Below are positions 1-9,179 of a stretch of 64,000 nucleotides of DNA, piece after piece; within the stretch, counting starts at the first letter, position 1; the number at the start of each line of letters is the position of its first letter. The stretch is from Bdellovibrio reynosensis (GTDB taxonomy: Bacteria; Bdellovibrionota; Bdellovibrionia; Bdellovibrionales; Bdellovibrionaceae), in contig NZ_CP093442.1 of assembly GCF_022814725.1 (NCBI RefSeq), forward strand, positions 1-64,000, in the 5' to 3' direction. Below the pieces are notes generated by a model. The model searched no databases and was not told where the DNA came from. It worked only from the letters and a program-made list of their open reading frames with translations. The position numbers were made by a program, and so were the translations under genes.

Positions 1-1
1 T

Positions 2-1672
2 ACCCGCGCTTCAATCACAGTAGATGCTCAAGGTCGCTTGACTGCGGCAAGTAGTGGTGCGGCGATTGGTTTAGCTTCGGCCGATGTAACTGGTACTTTA
101 CCAATTGCCAACGGTGGTACAGGTCAAACAACAGCAATTGCGGCATTCAATGGTTTATCTCCATTAACCACCAAAGGTGACATCATCGTAAATGACGGTA
201 CGAATGATATTCGCTTGCCTGTGGGAACTAACGGTCAGGTGTTATCAGCGAACTCGGCGCAAGCTTCGGGTTTACAATGGGTGACTCCGACGGCTGGAAC
301 GGTCACAAGTGTAACTGGCACGGCACCAATTTCAGTGGCGACGGGAACTTCGACTCCAGTAATTTCAATTGCGAACGGAACAGCGACGGGCCAAACTCTT
401 CGTTGGGGTGGCGCTGCGTGGAGTGCAACAAAATTAACCTACACAGATCTAATCAATGCAACCTCCGCTAGTCCATGGCCTGCATCGTCTTGTACGTCGG
501 GCCAAGCAATTACTTGGAGTTCAGCATCTGATTCATTTACTTGTTCGACAATTGCAATTACAGGATCGAACTTTTCTACACAGACTGCGAATTCAGTTTT
601 CGCGGGTCCAACAACAGGTGCAGCAGCAGCGCCAAGTTTCAGAGCTTTAGTTGCTGCAGATCTTCCAGTGACTGGTACAGGTGGTGCTATCGTTAATGGC
701 GGTAACACACTTGCTGCTGCGGCGACGGTTGGTACGAATGATGCGCAAAACTTAGTTCTTGAAACGAATAATAGTGCCCGTGTGACGATTCTTTCAACCG
801 GCGAAGTCGGTATTGGTCAAACACCCGTAGCAAATTTCCAAGTGAACGGTGCGGCTATAATCGGTTCTGGTAACGGTACTTTTACTAACTGGAGCAACTT
901 TATCTTTGGTTCTAGCAACACGATTACGAATACATCTGGTGGCAGTACCGGTTCAATGAATATCATCGGATCTGGCAATGACGCTACAACCAATCTAGCT
1001 TCATTCAGCTACTCCTTGGATATCTTTGGGCGCGACAATACTGTTACAAATGCTGGTAACGCTTTTGTGGCCGGTAGAAGCAATACTGTTACTGGCACGA
1101 ACTCTGTGACAATCGGTAATTCCATCACGAACTCAGTAGCAAGCTCATTGCAAATTGGTATAAGTAATACTTCAAAGATGACTTTCCTAACTACGGGTTA
1201 CGTCGGTATCAACACAACGGCGCCAAGTGAAGCTTTAGAAGTCAACGGAAACGTGAAAGCCACTGCCTACTTATATACTTCAGATGCAAGACTTAAAAAA
1301 GAAATCATCACTTTGCCAGACGCTTTAGAAAAAGTCTTAAAACTTCGCGGTGTAAACTTCGTTTGGAAAAATACCAATGAAAAAACTGTTGGTTTCATCG
1401 CTCAAGAAGTGGAAGCGGTTTACCCAGAGCTAGTAAAAACAGACGCTAAGTCTGGATACAAAGCCGTTCAGTACGGAAACATCACAGCGATTCTTATTGA
1501 AGCTTTAAAAGAAGAACACGCGCAAAGAATTCAAGCTCAAGATCAATTGCAACGCGGAATCGCTTCCGTTAGCGAGCAGTCTGAGGCACGATATAAAAAA
1601 CTCGAGAAAGAGAACCAAGATCTGAAGGCTCGTCTAGAAAGACTAGAACAAGTTCTTCTGAATGGAAGATAA
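2..1672 (+). CDS. Surface fibre / adhesin-like protein with C-terminal S74 chaperone (5' partial)
   Basis: The reading frame is open to the left edge, so the gene begins outside the window; a TTG at 38 is only an internal codon. The N-terminal part carries phage-tail-fibre-like repeats (VDAQGRLTA, LPIANGGTGQTT). The middle (about nt 870-1180) is rich in SNTITN / DNTVTN / SNTVTG repeats like the head roll of YadA-type trimeric adhesins. The C-terminus is a Peptidase_S74 intramolecular chaperone: the SDARLK motif begins at nt 1280, with the Ser and the sixth-position Lys expected of the self-cleaving dyad, followed by VGFIAQEVEAVYPELV and a coiled coil at the end. In this family the chaperone folds a trimeric fibre and is then released. 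The protein probably forms a long cell-surface or tail-like fibre. The next gene starts 3 nt downstream, so they are probably co-transcribed. Confidence 0.8.
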   Translation, partial: TRASITVDAQGRLTAASSGAAIGLASADVTGTLPIANGGTGQTTAIAAFNGLSPLTTKGDIIVNDGTNDIRLPVGTNGQVLSANSAQASGLQWVTPTAGTVTSVTGTAPISVATGTSTPVISIANGTATGQTLRWGGAAWSATKLTYTDLINATSASPWPASSCTSGQAITWSSASDSFTCSTIAITGSNFSTQTANSVFAGPTTGAAAAPSFRALVAADLPVTGTGGAIVNGGNTLAAAATVGTNDAQNLVLETNNSARVTILSTGEVGIGQTPVANFQVNGAAIIGSGNGTFTNWSNFIFGSSNTITNTSGGSTGSMNIIGSGNDATTNLASFSYSLDIFGRDNTVTNAGNAFVAGRSNTVTGTNSVTIGNSITNSVASSLQIGISNTSKMTFLTTGYVGINTTAPSEALEVNGNVKATAYLYTSDARLKKEIITLPDALEKVLKLRGVNFVWKNTNEKTVGFIAQEVEAVYPELVKTDAKSGYKAVQYGNITAILIEALKEEHAQRIQAQDQLQRGIASVSEQSEARYKKLEKENQDLKARLERLEQVLLNGR

Positions 1673-1675
1673 GTC

Positions 1676-3106
1676 GTGCGCTCGCTTACAAAAATCATCT
1701 TATTATTAACTATCAGTCTTACGGTGATGGGTATCAACACCGTAAGCACTGGATTCAAAGTCGACCATGGCACGACTAGAGCCATCTACGCCCACAACGT
1801 CTGTAAGAAGGTCGTTAATGCCCATGCGACCAGAGATTATTTTGTTCCCACTAAAACAGCGGCTGAGTGGACCGCGTTCAGGGGAGCAACTATCACAGGC
1901 GTTACTTTACAAAAATGCAGCTCCTGCTTAGATATTTTAAATAATAATGGATCCACCGGTGATGGCGTTTATTACGTTGATCCGACCGGCAGTTCTCCGT
2001 TCCCGGTTTATTGTGACATGACCACTGATGGTGGGGGATGGACAAGGGTTTTTAAACACAATATTGCTGGTGGTTATTTTGTGGATTCAGCGGATGCCGC
2101 CGTTAAAAACCCCACAGATCCGACCGCAAATCATCACTCTATTTTAAATCAGATCGATAACTTTAGAACTCCGACGAATCGTTATCATTTCCGTTTAACT
2201 TGGCCAGGCCAAACATTAAAAAATTTGTGGTGGCAAACATCGGATCCACGCGCGGATGTGGACGTTGCAGGATATACTACGGAATTCGTGCAAGGACATA
2301 CTAATGCCTGGGGTGGGTTAGAGCTTTCACAAGGAACCCACGGGCCTGCATCAACTTCTGCCCACATTGACGGTTCTGTAAACCACGGGAATTGGTACTA
2401 TGCGATTGGTTCATTCGCCGCGTGGGGAACAGCACCTGACGTAGGTCTTCCTGCCTCCGATGTACTAGGAAGTGGTAAAGGTGTGCCCGAAGTAAATCTA
2501 TGGATGCGTGAAACTGACACTCATACAGTTTATAATTCTTGTAAAGCGATCTTAAATGCCGGTGCTTCAAAAGGTGATGGCCTTTATACGATTGATCCTG
2601 ATGGTGCGGGGGCGGGCGCAGCTTTTGAAGCATATTGTGATATGACGACAAGTGGTGGTGGATGGACACTTGTAGCGTATTCAAACGGATCAACTACTGG
2701 TACAACTCCGAATGATTTCTTTGTAAATACTTATTCCCAAGCCACCATCGGTCGCCATTTATCGGGTACGGCCCAAGCTTCAATCAATCCAGAGTCTTTT
2801 TCTATAACGGTGAACACCACAGACGCTATGTTTATTTCACCATCCTATAATGGTGGCGCAGCTTACATCGATCTTGCCGGCGGTAACTGGAATTATAATA
2901 ACACCAAGTGTACCGGGGTCCTTCGTCACACCAGTCGAACCGCAGGTTGTGCTGGCCAAAATGCTAATGACGGTTATAATGGTGCGGATGCATTCAACAT
3001 CGCTGTGGAAGCGGGAATGGAAGGGATCGTTCCATCCTATAAGGCTACGGAAGTTTGCTACAGCGGTAAAGGTAACGCGTGTTCGTTCAAATTCTATTTA
3101 AGATAA
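1676..3106 (+). CDS. Secreted protein with two fibrinogen-C-like domains
   Basis: GTG start 3 nt after the fibre gene. An N-terminal hydrophobic stretch (residues about 5-22) suggests export. Two modules share the layout Cys-x-x-Ile-Leu-Asn, a GDG(V/L)Y turn, then YCDMTT and GGGWT: one around residues 80-130, the second around residues 285-340. This YCDM-GGGWT signature is that of fibrinogen-related domains, which bind sugars or proteins at surfaces in other systems. Paired Cys residues suggest disulphides. Linkage to the S74 fibre suggests that the two act together in attachment, which is inference. The last 9 nt overlap the convergent sensor gene. Confidence 0.7.
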   Translation: MRSLTKIILLLTISLTVMGINTVSTGFKVDHGTTRAIYAHNVCKKVVNAHATRDYFVPTKTAAEWTAFRGATITGVTLQKCSSCLDILNNNGSTGDGVYYVDPTGSSPFPVYCDMTTDGGGWTRVFKHNIAGGYFVDSADAAVKNPTDPTANHHSILNQIDNFRTPTNRYHFRLTWPGQTLKNLWWQTSDPRADVDVAGYTTEFVQGHTNAWGGLELSQGTHGPASTSAHIDGSVNHGNWYYAIGSFAAWGTAPDVGLPASDVLGSGKGVPEVNLWMRETDTHTVYNSCKAILNAGASKGDGLYTIDPDGAGAGAAFEAYCDMTTSGGGWTLVAYSNGSTTGTTPNDFFVNTYSQATIGRHLSGTAQASINPESFSITVNTTDAMFISPSYNGGAAYIDLAGGNWNYNNTKCTGVLRHTSRTAGCAGQNANDGYNGADAFNIAVEAGMEGIVPSYKATEVCYSGKGNACSFKFYLR

Positions 3107-4747
3107 AAAGTCTTTATTTTGCCGTTCGTTATGCTTAGCTAAATTAGCGTTTTCAATGGCAAGACCAATGTATTCAGTTAAATCTAAAGCGATGATAAGA
3201 TCTGATTTCTGATAAAGATGATCAGGCCTGTGGGATGCAAAGATCACCGAGCCAATACTGCTGCCATGAATCTTAATTGGCAGCACCATTAAAGACTCAA
3301 CCCCTAATTGTTTCAATTGAACTTTGTCTAATTTGATTGTCGACTCGTCCAAGTATTCCGGGGTGATTTTTGTTACAAGTTGGGGGGCTGACAATTGTTC
3401 TGGATCTGCAGTGATCGTTCTAAATAAGGCCGTCTTTTCTGGGAAGACGTGGGACTCGGCAACTCGGATTAAATTTCCTTCTTCAAAAATATCAATAGCA
3501 CAAAAATCCGCCATGAAGGGGGTGGCAAGGTCGGCAACTGTTTTTAACATTTTTTTATAATCAAGCGACGAACACAGCTGATTGGCAGAATCGCTTAAAA
3601 AAGTTAAGCGCTTAGCGCCGGCTTCTGCTTCGCGCGTGCGGGATTCTAAATCCGATGCCATATCATCAAACGTGTGCGCCAAAGTTTCTAATTCGCCAAA
3701 GCCACTTTTTAATCCAGTGCGTGCCGTAAGGTCGCCCGCTTTTAAGCGTTTGGCTGCTTTTTGAATTTTTTTAATTTGATAAAGAAACAAAAAACCTGCG
3801 ACCCAAGCAAAAAGAATTTCTATGAAGGTGACAAAGGCTTCTCGCGACATGCTTTTATTCAGCATCTCTTCAACTTGGGAATAAAACACAAAATTCGGAA
3901 CACCCACGGTCAAATATATATTGCCAGCTTCAGGGGCTGTGCGCAGTTTTCTAAAAACAAACATGCGGTCTAGGCTATCGATCTTAGAACTTTCAATCAC
4001 TGTCTCATCGCTGTTAGAACGGATGGCTTTAAGAATATTCTGATCCGCTATCACTTTACCGATGCGCAGATCTGAATCAGGAAAGCGAGCCAGGATGAAA
4101 CCTTTATGGTCTAAAATCATCATCGTCGCCTGCGTAGGTAAAACTGCTGTATTGGCTAATTGTCCCAGCCAAGATAAATCCAAGGCCACATAGATAACGT
4201 ATTTAACATTTTTATTTTCATCTAAAACTACATTGCTAAAATTCAAAGAGGGTTTTTTGGTGATACGGCCGATTTGAAATTCACCGATGGCAAAAGATTT
4301 TTTTTCAAGAGCTTTTGTGAAATACAAGCGATCAGCCAAGTTCGTTTTAGGGGGAACTTGCAAAGCGCTGCATAGGACATTTCCCTTTAAATCGATCACA
4401 CCTAAATTGCCATAAAGGGGATGTTGCTTTTGGATCTTTTTTAAAAACGGAGTGCATACGTTAGGTTTGCCGCTTTGAATTTCTGGAACTTCGACAAGGA
4501 CAGATAATAATTGCTGAACATTGGCGACAAGCCGTTCGTGATCATGGGCAGCAAGTTGGACCAAGCGAATCGCTTCTTTGTGCGCGTATTCTGAAGCTTC
4601 ATTACGGGTGATTCTTGCGGTATACCAAAATTCGCCAAGGGTGGGCAGAACTTCAAAGATCATCACCAGCAGAACGCTCAGTGAAAGACTTTTAAGCGCC
4701 AGGGATCTAAAATTTTTCCAGCGTTGGGACTTTTTGGTGTTTTCCAT
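3098..4747 (-). CDS. Cache-HAMP-GAF membrane sensor lacking an output domain (truncated histidine kinase?)
   Basis: 549 residues. Order of parts: TM helix (about residues 15-35), a periplasmic dCache-like ligand domain (about 40-280, with GNLGVIDLKGNVLC and MMILDHKGFILARFP), a second TM (about 300-325), a HAMP segment (KRLKAGDLTARTG), a short coiled coil, and a GAF domain (about 385-540). The protein ends with NERQNKDFLS and a stop. In GAF-linked histidine kinases the KD(E)FLS sequence is the first turn of the HisKA domain, just before SHELRTPL, so the gene looks cut at the kinase boundary. No kinase, GGDEF or receiver domain is present here or just downstream. It may act as a signal-sensing partner for another protein or be a decayed kinase. 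Its 3' end overlaps the fibrinogen-like gene by 9 nt. Confidence 0.75.
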   Translation of the reverse strand: MENTKKSQRWKNFRSLALKSLSLSVLLVMIFEVLPTLGEFWYTARITRNEASEYAHKEAIRLVQLAAHDHERLVANVQQLLSVLVEVPEIQSGKPNVCTPFLKKIQKQHPLYGNLGVIDLKGNVLCSALQVPPKTNLADRLYFTKALEKKSFAIGEFQIGRITKKPSLNFSNVVLDENKNVKYVIYVALDLSWLGQLANTAVLPTQATMMILDHKGFILARFPDSDLRIGKVIADQNILKAIRSNSDETVIESSKIDSLDRMFVFRKLRTAPEAGNIYLTVGVPNFVFYSQVEEMLNKSMSREAFVTFIEILFAWVAGFLFLYQIKKIQKAAKRLKAGDLTARTGLKSGFGELETLAHTFDDMASDLESRTREAEAGAKRLTFLSDSANQLCSSLDYKKMLKTVADLATPFMADFCAIDIFEEGNLIRVAESHVFPEKTALFRTITADPEQLSAPQLVTKITPEYLDESTIKLDKVQLKQLGVESLMVLPIKIHGSSIGSVIFASHRPDHLYQKSDLIIALDLTEYIGLAIENANLAKHNERQNKDFLS

Positions 4748-4995
4748 TCTTGCCAGAAGTTCCTCTGGCTTTAATTTTCAGGGACTCTAAGACGGCTGGC
4801 AATGGCAGAATCACGCCTTGTCGATAGACACCGGGCCTATGGTTTTCGTTTCGCTTTTATTCGTTCTTTAGGTTTTATGAATAGATGAAGAATATAGAAA
4901 ACTGTCAAAGTTAATCCCAAAGGAAAGTGAACTATTTTAGTTTTAAAAAAATTCTTCATCACCGATATACAAAATCCCTAGGCCCTTAAGGCCCA

Positions 4996-6651
4996 CTATC
5001 GCTGGAACCCGTTTATGAGATTTGCCATAAACACACAATCCCAACCCATCGAAGACTCGTAAGCTTTATCCTCAATTTCTCTTTCCCAACTCCACTGATG
5101 CTGGCGGGTGGGGGCGGCGGAACCAAAGGCAGGACAGTATTTATCTAGTAATTCAAAAACTCTTTTTTCTTTACCGAAGGCTAAAAATCTAAAAAATGGA
5201 TTTTCAGGTTCTCTGGCGCTTAGGACCTTCGCAGCAAGATCGATATTCACGTTTTTAGTTTTCTGATGAAGGTGGTTCAAAACTGCCACGGCGACCAGGT
5301 GTAAACGGAAGCCTCGTTCGTTAGTTAGGGACTGAATCAGAAGCCAAGATGGTTCATAGCCATAATCCGGAAAGTGATCCGTATTTACTCCTAACTGATT
5401 GCCAAGCCTTTTTAACCAATACCAATCATCGCCCATAAGCTGACAAGTGCCGTTGGTGTCTTTAAAGCAGCTACGGTGAAAAGTCAGTCGTGGGGTACCC
5501 GCCGCCGGAATATCTTTAGTGTTGGCTAAAAGGAAATTCACCCAACGATTATAAGAAGCAATATCCTTTGTTTTATGCAAATAGGCCATAGCCCCAGCAA
5601 ACATGTCGCCGGAAAAGTCATTGGTCTGTTCGTTTGATCCAATCAGATGGGGACTGCGCCACCACTGACCTTTTTGATCTAAAGAGTCTGCGACCATCTT
5701 ACAGCCTTCTTCTTCACCACTGAGGCATAATAGACCTGAAAACAGAGTCATATCGCCCGTCTCACAGTTTCCTTTACTTGGATAAGGAATTTGTTTGTGC
5801 TCACATAAAGGGGCGATGCTTTTCCAATGCTGAATGCGCTCGTTAGCGACGACATTGAAAGCGGGTGTGGCAGGCTCAAGCATGGCTAGGATGTTATTTA
5901 AACTTTCTGAAAATTTCTCTAGCGGCCATTTCATTTGTAAACACACGAAATTGGCACTTGAAACATTAATTGCGTTTGGAACCGAACAATCATCAAGAGA
6001 AAGGAAAGTGTAAGGTTCCAGTTCCTTTAATAAGTACATTCGCCCCATTTTTTCGACAAGATCACTGTCTTGGAAGATGGACTCGCCAATTTTTAAAAAG
6101 AAATTTTCGGCGGGAAGGGATGCAATTTTATCATTCAGTTTATTTTTGACCCAATCGCCTAAATTCAACGTTTGCCCAAGGGCTCCATTAACTTCGCAAT
6201 CTTTAATAGGTTCGCGATCCAGAACTTCAATAATAGATCTTTTTATAAGATCCGGTTTCATGTGAATACGAACATAAGCGTTACAGCGAATGCGGGGCTC
6301 AAAGGGAACCTTTTTTGGGATGACGTGGAACCAGGTGTGCAAAAACAATGTCGAGTCTTGAGGATTATGATTTATCAATCTTACATAACCTTCACCCCAT
6401 TTGATGTCAGGATGATTTTTTAAGGTCTTTAGTAGTTCCTGGGTTAAAAGATTTTCTAGCCAATCATTTCTAAGTGCCACCTTTACATTTTGTGGGTTCC
6501 AAGAAATATGCACTAAACCATCAAAGTTTAAGTAAGAATTAGCAGCAGAAAGGCGGTTGTATACTTTTTTAGAAAGCGGACTTAAATTTTCTGCCGAAGC
6601 CACAGACAAGAAAAGGAAAAAGAAAATAAAAATATATCTACGGAATTTCAT
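4996..6651 (-). CDS. Exported protein of unknown function
   Basis: Not recognised. I chose the ATG whose product begins MKFRRYIFIFFFLF, because a GAGG ribosome site lies about 7 nt upstream and a clear signal peptide follows (cleavage near SVASA-EN); an in-frame ATG 51 nt further upstream lacks both properties. The mature protein of about 530 residues is rich in Trp and Cys (CNAY, DCSVPN, CEHKQ, CETGD, CKMV, CFKD, CQLMGDD), which suggests a disulphide-bonded periplasmic or outer-surface protein. The second half has regular Trp/Tyr-rich helical segments that could form an alpha-toroid, but this is only an impression. It stands alone on the minus strand. Confidence 0.55.
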   Translation of the reverse strand: MKFRRYIFIFFFLFLSVASAENLSPLSKKVYNRLSAANSYLNFDGLVHISWNPQNVKVALRNDWLENLLTQELLKTLKNHPDIKWGEGYVRLINHNPQDSTLFLHTWFHVIPKKVPFEPRIRCNAYVRIHMKPDLIKRSIIEVLDREPIKDCEVNGALGQTLNLGDWVKNKLNDKIASLPAENFFLKIGESIFQDSDLVEKMGRMYLLKELEPYTFLSLDDCSVPNAINVSSANFVCLQMKWPLEKFSESLNNILAMLEPATPAFNVVANERIQHWKSIAPLCEHKQIPYPSKGNCETGDMTLFSGLLCLSGEEEGCKMVADSLDQKGQWWRSPHLIGSNEQTNDFSGDMFAGAMAYLHKTKDIASYNRWVNFLLANTKDIPAAGTPRLTFHRSCFKDTNGTCQLMGDDWYWLKRLGNQLGVNTDHFPDYGYEPSWLLIQSLTNERGFRLHLVAVAVLNHLHQKTKNVNIDLAAKVLSAREPENPFFRFLAFGKEKRVFELLDKYCPAFGSAAPTRQHQWSWEREIEDKAYESSMGWDCVFMANLINGFQR

Positions 6652-6790
6652 GAAACCTCGCTTCGTTATTTTTTGAATAGATAAATTAAATTTTAGATTC
6701 AAGCTTTAAAAAAAATGTATTTTAACTGTCCGGCTGTCGGATCTGAGAAAAAGATTAAAGCTTGCTCGCTGAAGGGTTGAAATATTATTC

Positions 6791-7795
6791 ATGGTTGCAT
6801 CACGAAACGAAGCGAAAATTCAGCTGGTTGTGGACGATAATTTCATGGACTTTCTTTTACCGCTTTTAGAAAGCGCCAAGAAAAGCATCGATATTTTGCA
6901 ATACTCTTTTGCGATCGGCAGTGCTGCGGGGAAATTAAATACTAATACAACGCCCTTTGCCATTGCAGAAAAGCTGGTGGCTTTAAAAGAACAAAAACCT
7001 CGCTTGCGCATTCGCCTTTATCTTGAAGGATTAAGGGAAACCTACGATCGCAACGTCATCACCGGAAGATATCTAGAAGATGCAGGTATCGAAATTGTTT
7101 ATGGTGCGACCCACGCGAAGGGCTTTTGTGTTGATCAAAGCACGGTGCTTTTTGGTTCGACGAATTTAACTCACCAGTCCTTAGTGAAAAATGCTGAAAC
7201 AAATTTGTTGATCAAAGATAAGTCCGTCGCGAAAGAATTTATGCGCTACTTTGAACATCTGTGGGAAGGTGGGGGTCACGGAGGAATTGATTTAAAAGAA
7301 CCAATGCACGCAGATGGTGCTTTTAAGGACGTTCTTTTAGAAATGATCGGTTCTGCAAAAAGAACTTTGGAATTTTCGATATACTTTTTTGATCAAAAAG
7401 ATATTCGCGATGCTTTCATTAAAGCCCATGAACGCGGGGTAAAAATCAAAGGTTTCGTTCATCACCATTCAGCTTTTGCCATGAGTTATGTGCGCAGAAC
7501 CCAAAAGACCATTTACAAAATGAAGTCCGAAGGTATGCAGGATCTGCACTTTGCCCCTGGGACTCATTTCACCCATTCGAAATATTTGATTAAAGATAAA
7601 GCGGAAATCGCTTTGGGTACGGGCAACTGGTTGAATGAGGATGTGAATATCCATCCCCAACTTTATATACATCTTAAAAATGCAGAATTAGCTAAACAGC
7701 TTTCGCGCCATTTAAGTCGCCAAATAGAGGAGAGTCATGTTGAACCCATCAGAACTTCTAAAACAAAAATGCCATCCCACCGAAGCTGGGCTTAA
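6791..7795 (+). CDS. Phospholipase D-superfamily protein (two HKD motifs)
   Basis: 334 residues with two PLDc half-sites: HAKGFCVD followed by FGSTNLT (about residues 112-130), and HSKYLIKD followed by LGTGNWL (about 258-280). Two HxKx4D motifs are what a complete PLD active site needs; they act through a phospho-histidine intermediate. No signal peptide is visible, so it is probably cytoplasmic, acting on phospholipid or nucleic-acid phosphodiesters; the substrate cannot be told from sequence. Its last 59 nt overlap the start of the pterin dehydratase gene, so the two are translated from one message. Confidence 0.8.
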   Translation: MVASRNEAKIQLVVDDNFMDFLLPLLESAKKSIDILQYSFAIGSAAGKLNTNTTPFAIAEKLVALKEQKPRLRIRLYLEGLRETYDRNVITGRYLEDAGIEIVYGATHAKGFCVDQSTVLFGSTNLTHQSLVKNAETNLLIKDKSVAKEFMRYFEHLWEGGGHGGIDLKEPMHADGAFKDVLLEMIGSAKRTLEFSIYFFDQKDIRDAFIKAHERGVKIKGFVHHHSAFAMSYVRRTQKTIYKMKSEGMQDLHFAPGTHFTHSKYLIKDKAEIALGTGNWLNEDVNIHPQLYIHLKNAELAKQLSRHLSRQIEESHVEPIRTSKTKMPSHRSWA

Positions 7796-8075
7796 TGACA
7801 AAGCCCTTCCGGAGTTTTTAGCAGCCGTGCCTGGCTGGGATTTACAAGATGGAAAAATCCAGCGTAAGTTTTCATTTAAAAACTTTTATGAAACTATTGG
7901 CTTCGTAAATGCTGTGGCTTTTATTGCCAACCGCGAAGATCACCATCCGGATTTAGAAGTGGGCTATAACCGCTGTGTGGTAAAGTTTAATACCCATTCT
8001 GTTAATGGTGGAAAAGGTGGCATTTCAGAAAACGATTTTATTTGTGCCGCAAAAATAAATGCGCTTTCTAATTAA
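7737..8075 (+). CDS. phhB: 4a-hydroxytetrahydrobiopterin dehydratase (PCD/DCoH family)
   Basis: 112 residues, the usual length for pterin-4a-carbinolamine dehydratase, which dehydrates 4a-hydroxytetrahydropterin during recycling of the aromatic-hydroxylase cofactor. The family motif is present: EDHHPDLEVGYNRCVV then FNTHS and GISENDF. The ATG has an AGAGGAGAG ribosome site and lies inside the 3' end of the PLD-like gene. The convergent DHFR-like gene overlaps the last 4 nt; the pairing of two pterin/folate-related enzymes may be meaningful or chance. No phenylalanine hydroxylase gene is in the window. Confidence 0.88.
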   Translation: MLNPSELLKQKCHPTEAGLNDKALPEFLAAVPGWDLQDGKIQRKFSFKNFYETIGFVNAVAFIANREDHHPDLEVGYNRCVVKFNTHSVNGGKGGISENDFICAAKINALSN

Positions 8076-8626
8076 TATTCGATGGAATAATGAACTTCGA
8101 TAAAAACATCCATGATGGGTTTTACCGATAATAGTTTAAAAGGAGGTTTTGCCGTCCTTGGGAAAAGGGGAGCTCCTCCGTCTAAAGTCAGCGGAGCTAA
8201 TTGCCAAATCACTTCATCTAAAAGACCTGCATCATAAAACTGACCAGCAAGTTCACCACCACCCACGACCCAGATGTTTTTTCCTGCAGCGAATTGTTGC
8301 ATTTCTTTATGAACTGGTTTGACGTCACCTTTGGCGAAGCGAATATCAGCGCCGGGAATGGTTGGAAGGTTCCGAGTTGTAAAAACCCACGCCGGCATGT
8401 CATAGGGCCATGGCTGTCCTTTAGAGATTTGATGTTCTAATAACCATTCGTAGGTGGTTGACCCCATGCAAATAGCTCTCACATCTTTTATAAAAGTCGT
8501 GTAGGACTCTGGACCACTGCTTTCGCCACCTTTATCGAATTGAAACAACCAGTCTAAAGAATTTTTTTTATCAGCGATAAAACCGTTAATACTTGTGGCG
8601 CCGTAATAGATTGTTTTCATATTCAT
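8072..8626 (-). CDS. Dihydrofolate reductase-like / RibD C-terminal domain protein
   Basis: 184 residues with the RibD_C/DHFR-like fold pattern: YYGATSINGFIADKKNSLDWL at the N-terminus, CMGSTTYEWLL in the first third, IWVVGGGELAGQFYDAGLLDE in the C-terminal half. Stand-alone proteins of this type are NADPH-dependent reductases of pterin- or pyrimidine-like substrates, usually of unknown specificity. The start may be either of two ATGs 6 nt apart (MNMK); the first is used here. It overlaps the pterin dehydratase gene by 4 nt tail to tail. Confidence 0.82.
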   Translation of the reverse strand: MNMKTIYYGATSINGFIADKKNSLDWLFQFDKGGESSGPESYTTFIKDVRAICMGSTTYEWLLEHQISKGQPWPYDMPAWVFTTRNLPTIPGADIRFAKGDVKPVHKEMQQFAAGKNIWVVGGGELAGQFYDAGLLDEVIWQLAPLTLDGGAPLFPRTAKPPFKLLSVKPIMDVFIEVHYSIEY

Positions 8627-8726
8627 ATACTAATGACTTGTCGCAGGAATTGAGCAAGTTTTTTTTAATTATAGGCAGTAAAGATAAGATAATATGTTAA
8701 TTAAAGGTTTCCATCGCGGAGGAATT

Positions 8727-9083
8727 ATGAAGATGAGATTTTTAATTGCAGCTGTTTTTTGTTCGCTGTTTACTTTTGCAGGTTTCGTTAGTGCCGCAGA
8801 AAAATTGCAAATCGTAGCTAACGAGAAAGTTTGCATGGTGACTAATATGGTTTTTCCGCGCACACAAATTCCTGTAAGCCATCAAGGCAAAACATATTAC
8901 GGATGTTGTGAAAACTGCAAAAAGACTTTGTCGGAAGATGCATCTGCTCGAGTCAGTGTAGACCCGGTTTCAGGCAAATCTGTTGATAAAGCAAAAGCGG
9001 TCATCGCGGCCAAGGAAGATGGCACTGTGATCTACTTTGAAAGTAAAAAGACCTTTGAAAAGTTCGCAAAGCAAGGGAAGTAA
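8727..9083 (+). CDS. Periplasmic protein with one intact and one degenerate YHS-type domain
   Basis: The start is the ATG after GGAGGA (8718-8723), giving MKMRFLIAAVFCSLF and a signal peptide ending SAA. The mature part begins with a YHS/TRASH-like unit: CMVTNMVFPR, then YYGCCENCKKTLSED, with three Cys able to bind a metal. A second unit follows, DPVSGKSVDKAKAV then VIYFESKKTFEKF, which keeps the YHS skeleton but has Ser where metal-binding Cys are usually found. YHS proteins are associated with copper, other soft metals and c-type cytochrome biology. A perfect 8-bp palindrome (9076-9092) overlaps the stop codon. Confidence 0.65.
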   Translation: MKMRFLIAAVFCSLFTFAGFVSAAEKLQIVANEKVCMVTNMVFPRTQIPVSHQGKTYYGCCENCKKTLSEDASARVSVDPVSGKSVDKAKAVIAAKEDGTVIYFESKKTFEKFAKQGK

Positions 9084-9179
9084 ATTACTTCCACGCTACA
9101 TAGTTTCATAAAAGTTAATGCAACATAATCCTTGTTCGGTGCTAGCCTTTGTTGTGCTTTCATCGAACAGGAGAGTCCC

